Source: Clostridium muellerianum | GTDB lineage: Bacteria > Bacillota > Clostridia > Clostridiales > Clostridiaceae | Assembly: GCF_012926525.1 (NCBI RefSeq) | Contig: NZ_JABBNI010000063.1 | Coordinates: 62,001-126,000 of the forward strand | Length of the DNA: 64,000 nucleotides | Reading direction: 5' to 3' | In this document: one piece after another, positions 61,806 to 64,000 of the stretch | Numbering within the stretch: position 1 is the stretch's first letter | Layout: each line of letters begins with the position of its first letter | The notes under the pieces: generated by a model | Databases searched by the model: none | The model's input: only the letters and a program-made list of their open reading frames with translations | What the model was told of the DNA's origin: nothing | Position numbers and translations under genes: made by a program

Positions 61806-62675
61806 TTACTCTTCTTCATTATAAAATTCTAAGTAGGAGTGGTCTTCTCCATTTTTTTGCCAGCCTAAAATAGAATCCATATTTACATTTTGTGCTGATT
61901 TAAAAATTGATTTATCTACTTGAGGAAAGTTTTTCTTTAGTTCCTTAATCAAATCTTTAATTTCATATCTCTTATTTCCTATTTTTCCTGCCGAAACCAT
62001 ACAAGCACAGTTTAAAGGCCAAATACCACTATTTTGTATAAAACGCTGAATATTATCTTCTTCTATATAGTAAAGAGGCCTTATTAATTCTATTCCTTCA
62101 AAATTTGTTGATTTAAGTTTTGGAAGCATAGTTTTAAAATTTCCTGAATACAGTACATTAAGTAATGTAGTTTCTATAACATCATTAAAATGATGTCCTA
62201 GCGCAAGTTTGTTGCAGCCTAATTCTTTAGCCTTTGTGTATAATGCACCTCTGCGCATTCTTGCACACATATAACAAGGATATTTTTGCGCTATTTTATC
62301 TGCTACTTCAAAAATTCCTGATTCAAAAATGTGAATTGGTATATTTAAATATTTACAGTTGTCCACCAAAAGCTTTTTTATATCCTGGTGATAACCAGGA
62401 TCCATAGCAATAAATTCCAGTTCAAAGTTCATTTGTCTGTGCCGGTGCAGCTCTTGAAACAACTTTGCCATTAACATACTGTCCTTACCACCAGAAATAG
62501 CTACTGCAATTTTATCTCCTTCTTCTACTAGCTTATAGTCCTTTACTGCCTTTACAAATTTTGACCATATCTTCTTTTTATATGTTTTAGTTATACTTCT
62601 CTCTATTTCTTCTAATGGTTTCCTTTCATTAAAAGGAACCAATATATCACAACCGCTTCCTGCTATATCGCTCAT
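61806..62675 (-). CDS. TtcA-family ATP-dependent tRNA thiolation-type protein
   Basis: The 289-residue protein has the PP-loop ISGGKDSMLMAKLFQ near residue 59, YMCARMRRGALYTKAKELGC with a CxxC pair near 135, LALGHHFNDVIETTLLN near 157 and a further Cys pair in WPLNCACMVS near 223. This matches TtcA-type enzymes, which adenylate C32 of tRNA and insert sulfur using an Fe-S cluster. Clostridia have several members whose targets differ, so the exact substrate is uncertain. GAGAGGTG precedes the ATG. Confidence 0.85.
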   Translation of the reverse strand: MSDIAGSGCDILVPFNERKPLEEIERSITKTYKKKIWSKFVKAVKDYKLVEEGDKIAVAISGGKDSMLMAKLFQELHRHRQMNFELEFIAMDPGYHQDIKKLLVDNCKYLNIPIHIFESGIFEVADKIAQKYPCYMCARMRRGALYTKAKELGCNKLALGHHFNDVIETTLLNVLYSGNFKTMLPKLKSTNFEGIELIRPLYYIEEDNIQRFIQNSGIWPLNCACMVSAGKIGNKRYEIKDLIKELKKNFPQVDKSIFKSAQNVNMDSILGWQKNGEDHSYLEFYNEEE

Positions 62676-62831
62676 TGTTTACACCTCTCTTTTTTTCCAA
62701 AACATTATAACATTTTTTTCAGCCTTTTGTCTTTTTAAATCTATAATAAATACTATCATAAACATACGCTAAACTAAATAAACATATTAAACTACAATAA
62801 ACATATTCATTTAATATATAAATGACCATAT

Positions 62832-63104
62832 TTATTTATCTTCATCATCTAATTCAACTATCATAAACCTATCAAAATCTATTTCTTCTATAAAGTTATC
62901 TTGATTAAAACTAGTTTTGCTTCTTTTATTGTATTCTTCCAAATTTGAAGGCAGCCAATAAGGCTTTGAAATATCAAATTTATTACATAATTCTGTAATG
63001 CACCTTTTTAAATTTTCCTGATAACTCTCCTCACTATCAGATGTTACTACGTCATCTATTACAATCTTATTATTTTTTATTATCTTTCCCCATATTTTAA
63101 GCAT
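62832..63104 (-). CDS. Hypothetical protein (90 residues)
   Basis: An acidic cytoplasmic protein: MLKIWGKIIKNNKIVIDDVV, then LKRCITELCNKFDISKPYWL, NLEEYNKRSKTSFNQDNFIE and a DEDK end. It looks like the small clostridial proteins of similar pattern seen in many genomes, without known function. GGAGGAAG precedes the ATG. Confidence 0.65.
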   Translation of the reverse strand: MLKIWGKIIKNNKIVIDDVVTSDSEESYQENLKRCITELCNKFDISKPYWLPSNLEEYNKRSKTSFNQDNFIEEIDFDRFMIVELDDEDK

Positions 63105-63356
63105 TGCACTTCCTCCATTTTTAATTGCTATATCTTATTTTACACATTTAAAGTAAATTGTAAACTACAAAAGTAAATTGCAAATCAATTTACTAGTAAA
63201 CAAAATTTTTTATCATATTATAATCAAAATTCGCAAATCAAATTTAAATAAGAAATTGCCCTGGCTCTACCTTAATTAAACATACAAAAATGAAAATTTA
63301 TCCAGTAAAATTTCGAAAATCAAGGTAAATGTAGCCTTAAAATGCCTTAATTAGGG

Positions 63357-63386
63357 TTACACATAAATTTGTAATTGATGTATAAT
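63357..63386 (+). promoter_or_regulatory. Promoter of the permease gene
   Basis: TTACAC (63357-63362) and a consensus TATAAT (63381-63386) are 18 bases apart, about 44 bases before the ATG. The 325-base gap 63105-63429 otherwise holds AT-rich sequence; I looked for a riboswitch-like fold and saw none. Confidence 0.55.
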
Positions 63387-63429
63387 CATTTCATTATTAT
63401 ATGAAATATTTTGGGAGGCGTGGCAAACC

Positions 63430-64000
63430 ATGGTATCTAAATTAGTAAACTTTTTACTTGGTCACAATTTAGAAAATGATGCTTTAAAAGATGAAAAGTA
63501 TAATGTTTTTTGGGGACTTCCCATATTATCCAGCGATGCAATATCTTCTGTGGCTTATGCAGGAGAAGAAATTCTTTGGATATTAGTTGGGGTTATAGGA
63601 GTAGCCTCCTATAAATATATGTTTTATGCCGCCTTATGCATAGTGTTCTTAATGTTTTTACTGGTTTTCTCTTATAGACAAACCATAGACACATATCCTA
63701 ACGGGGGAGGTTCTTATATTGTAGCAAAGGATAATCTTGGAACCATTCCAGGCCTTATTGCTGGTTCAGCTCTTTCCATAGATTATACTTTGACTGTAGC
63801 AGTAAGTACCTGTGCTGGAACTGCAGCCATAACCTCAGCATTACCTTTCCTTTTAAAATACAAAGTTTCAATAACTGTAATTCTAATTATCCTGATGACA
63901 ATTGGTAATTTAAGAGGGGTGCGTGAATCTTCAAGATTATTTGGAATTCCCACATATTTATTTATCCTTTCTATAGGATTTATGATAGTTACAGGAATAG
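63430..64000 (+). CDS. APC-superfamily amino acid permease (3' end beyond window)
   Basis: 190 codons are visible from an ATG preceded by GGGAGG. The product begins MVSKLVNFLLGHNLENDALK and carries VFWGLPILSSDAISSVAYAG, the first transmembrane segment of APC-type transporters with the unwound Ser-Ser-Ala stretch. At least four further hydrophobic segments and the motif YPNGGGSYIVAKDNLG follow. It resembles the YdaO/KimA-like subgroup, where substrates may be amino acids or potassium. The end is cut by the window. Confidence 0.82.
   Translation, partial: MVSKLVNFLLGHNLENDALKDEKYNVFWGLPILSSDAISSVAYAGEEILWILVGVIGVASYKYMFYAALCIVFLMFLLVFSYRQTIDTYPNGGGSYIVAKDNLGTIPGLIAGSALSIDYTLTVAVSTCAGTAAITSALPFLLKYKVSITVILIILMTIGNLRGVRESSRLFGIPTYLFILSIGFMIVTGI

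Noticed and set aside
63105-63429. Cyclic-di-AMP (ydaO-type) riboswitch before the permease
   Set aside because: Considered because of the KimA/YdaO-like product, but the conserved stems were not found and a consensus promoter lies only 44 bases before the ATG.

Overview
The window is low-GC DNA from an anaerobic, spore-forming Firmicute, most likely a Clostridium (sensu stricto). The signs are AT-rich codon use, AGGAGG-type ribosome sites, three cell-wall-binding-repeat-2 (CWB2) surface proteins, two small CotF-like proteins and a TtcA-family enzyme. The species cannot be named from sequence alone. No rRNA, tRNA or CRISPR array was seen.

Layout. (1) 1-9801, minus strand: an exopolysaccharide/capsule operon. 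It starts with a YpmS-like membrane protein, a Wzz-type chain-length protein, a CpsB/PHP phosphatase and a CpsD tyrosine kinase. A double hairpin follows, then a CapD-like dehydratase, a PglC-type sugar transferase, two epimerases, a glycosyltransferase-like protein and an acyltransferase. (2) 10.0-51.2 kb: a large variable region built around S-layer genes. (3) 51.3-60.7 kb, minus strand: three CWB2 surface proteins, two of them very large. (4) 61-64 kb: two CotF-like proteins, a MITE-like repeat, a TtcA-family protein, a hypothetical protein and the start of an APC-type permease.

The variable region is the centre of interest. Only one S-layer gene (starting at 51178, minus) has a ribosome site, start codon and signal peptide. 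Three more S-layer coding blocks (12058-15117 plus; 20179-23232 minus; 34891-37755 minus) are about 3 kb, open throughout and have no start. All four share the same short sequence, AGTGCTATTA (TGTGCTATTA in one), encoding Ser/Cys-Ala-Ile, at the point where the silent blocks begin. In two of them a stop codon lies exactly two codons upstream of it. Just upstream of each silent block is a pair of genes: a tyrosine recombinase of 286-288 residues and a partner protein of about 250-277 residues with two matching DNA-binding-like repeats. The minus-strand blocks are separated by two mobile-element-like modules (about 14.5 and 13.0 kb) with replication, RadC, DUF960, second-recombinase and toxin/nuclease genes. 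I infer that each element inserts into the 5' part of the S-layer gene and brings its own promoterless S-layer 3' cassette, which becomes fused to the resident signal peptide. Recombination between direct sites would excise elements and expose an older cassette; recombination with the inverted plus-strand cassette would flip about 38.6 kb. Both would change the surface coat. The presently connected cassette carries an apparent one-base deletion.

The same region holds several repeat families absent from the flanks: REP-like double palindromes next to gene 3' ends, with a RAYT (REP-associated transposase) gene among them; five copies of a ~76-bp interrupted palindrome confined to one element; a ~270-bp block after three cassettes; and a 2.4-kb near-identical direct repeat.
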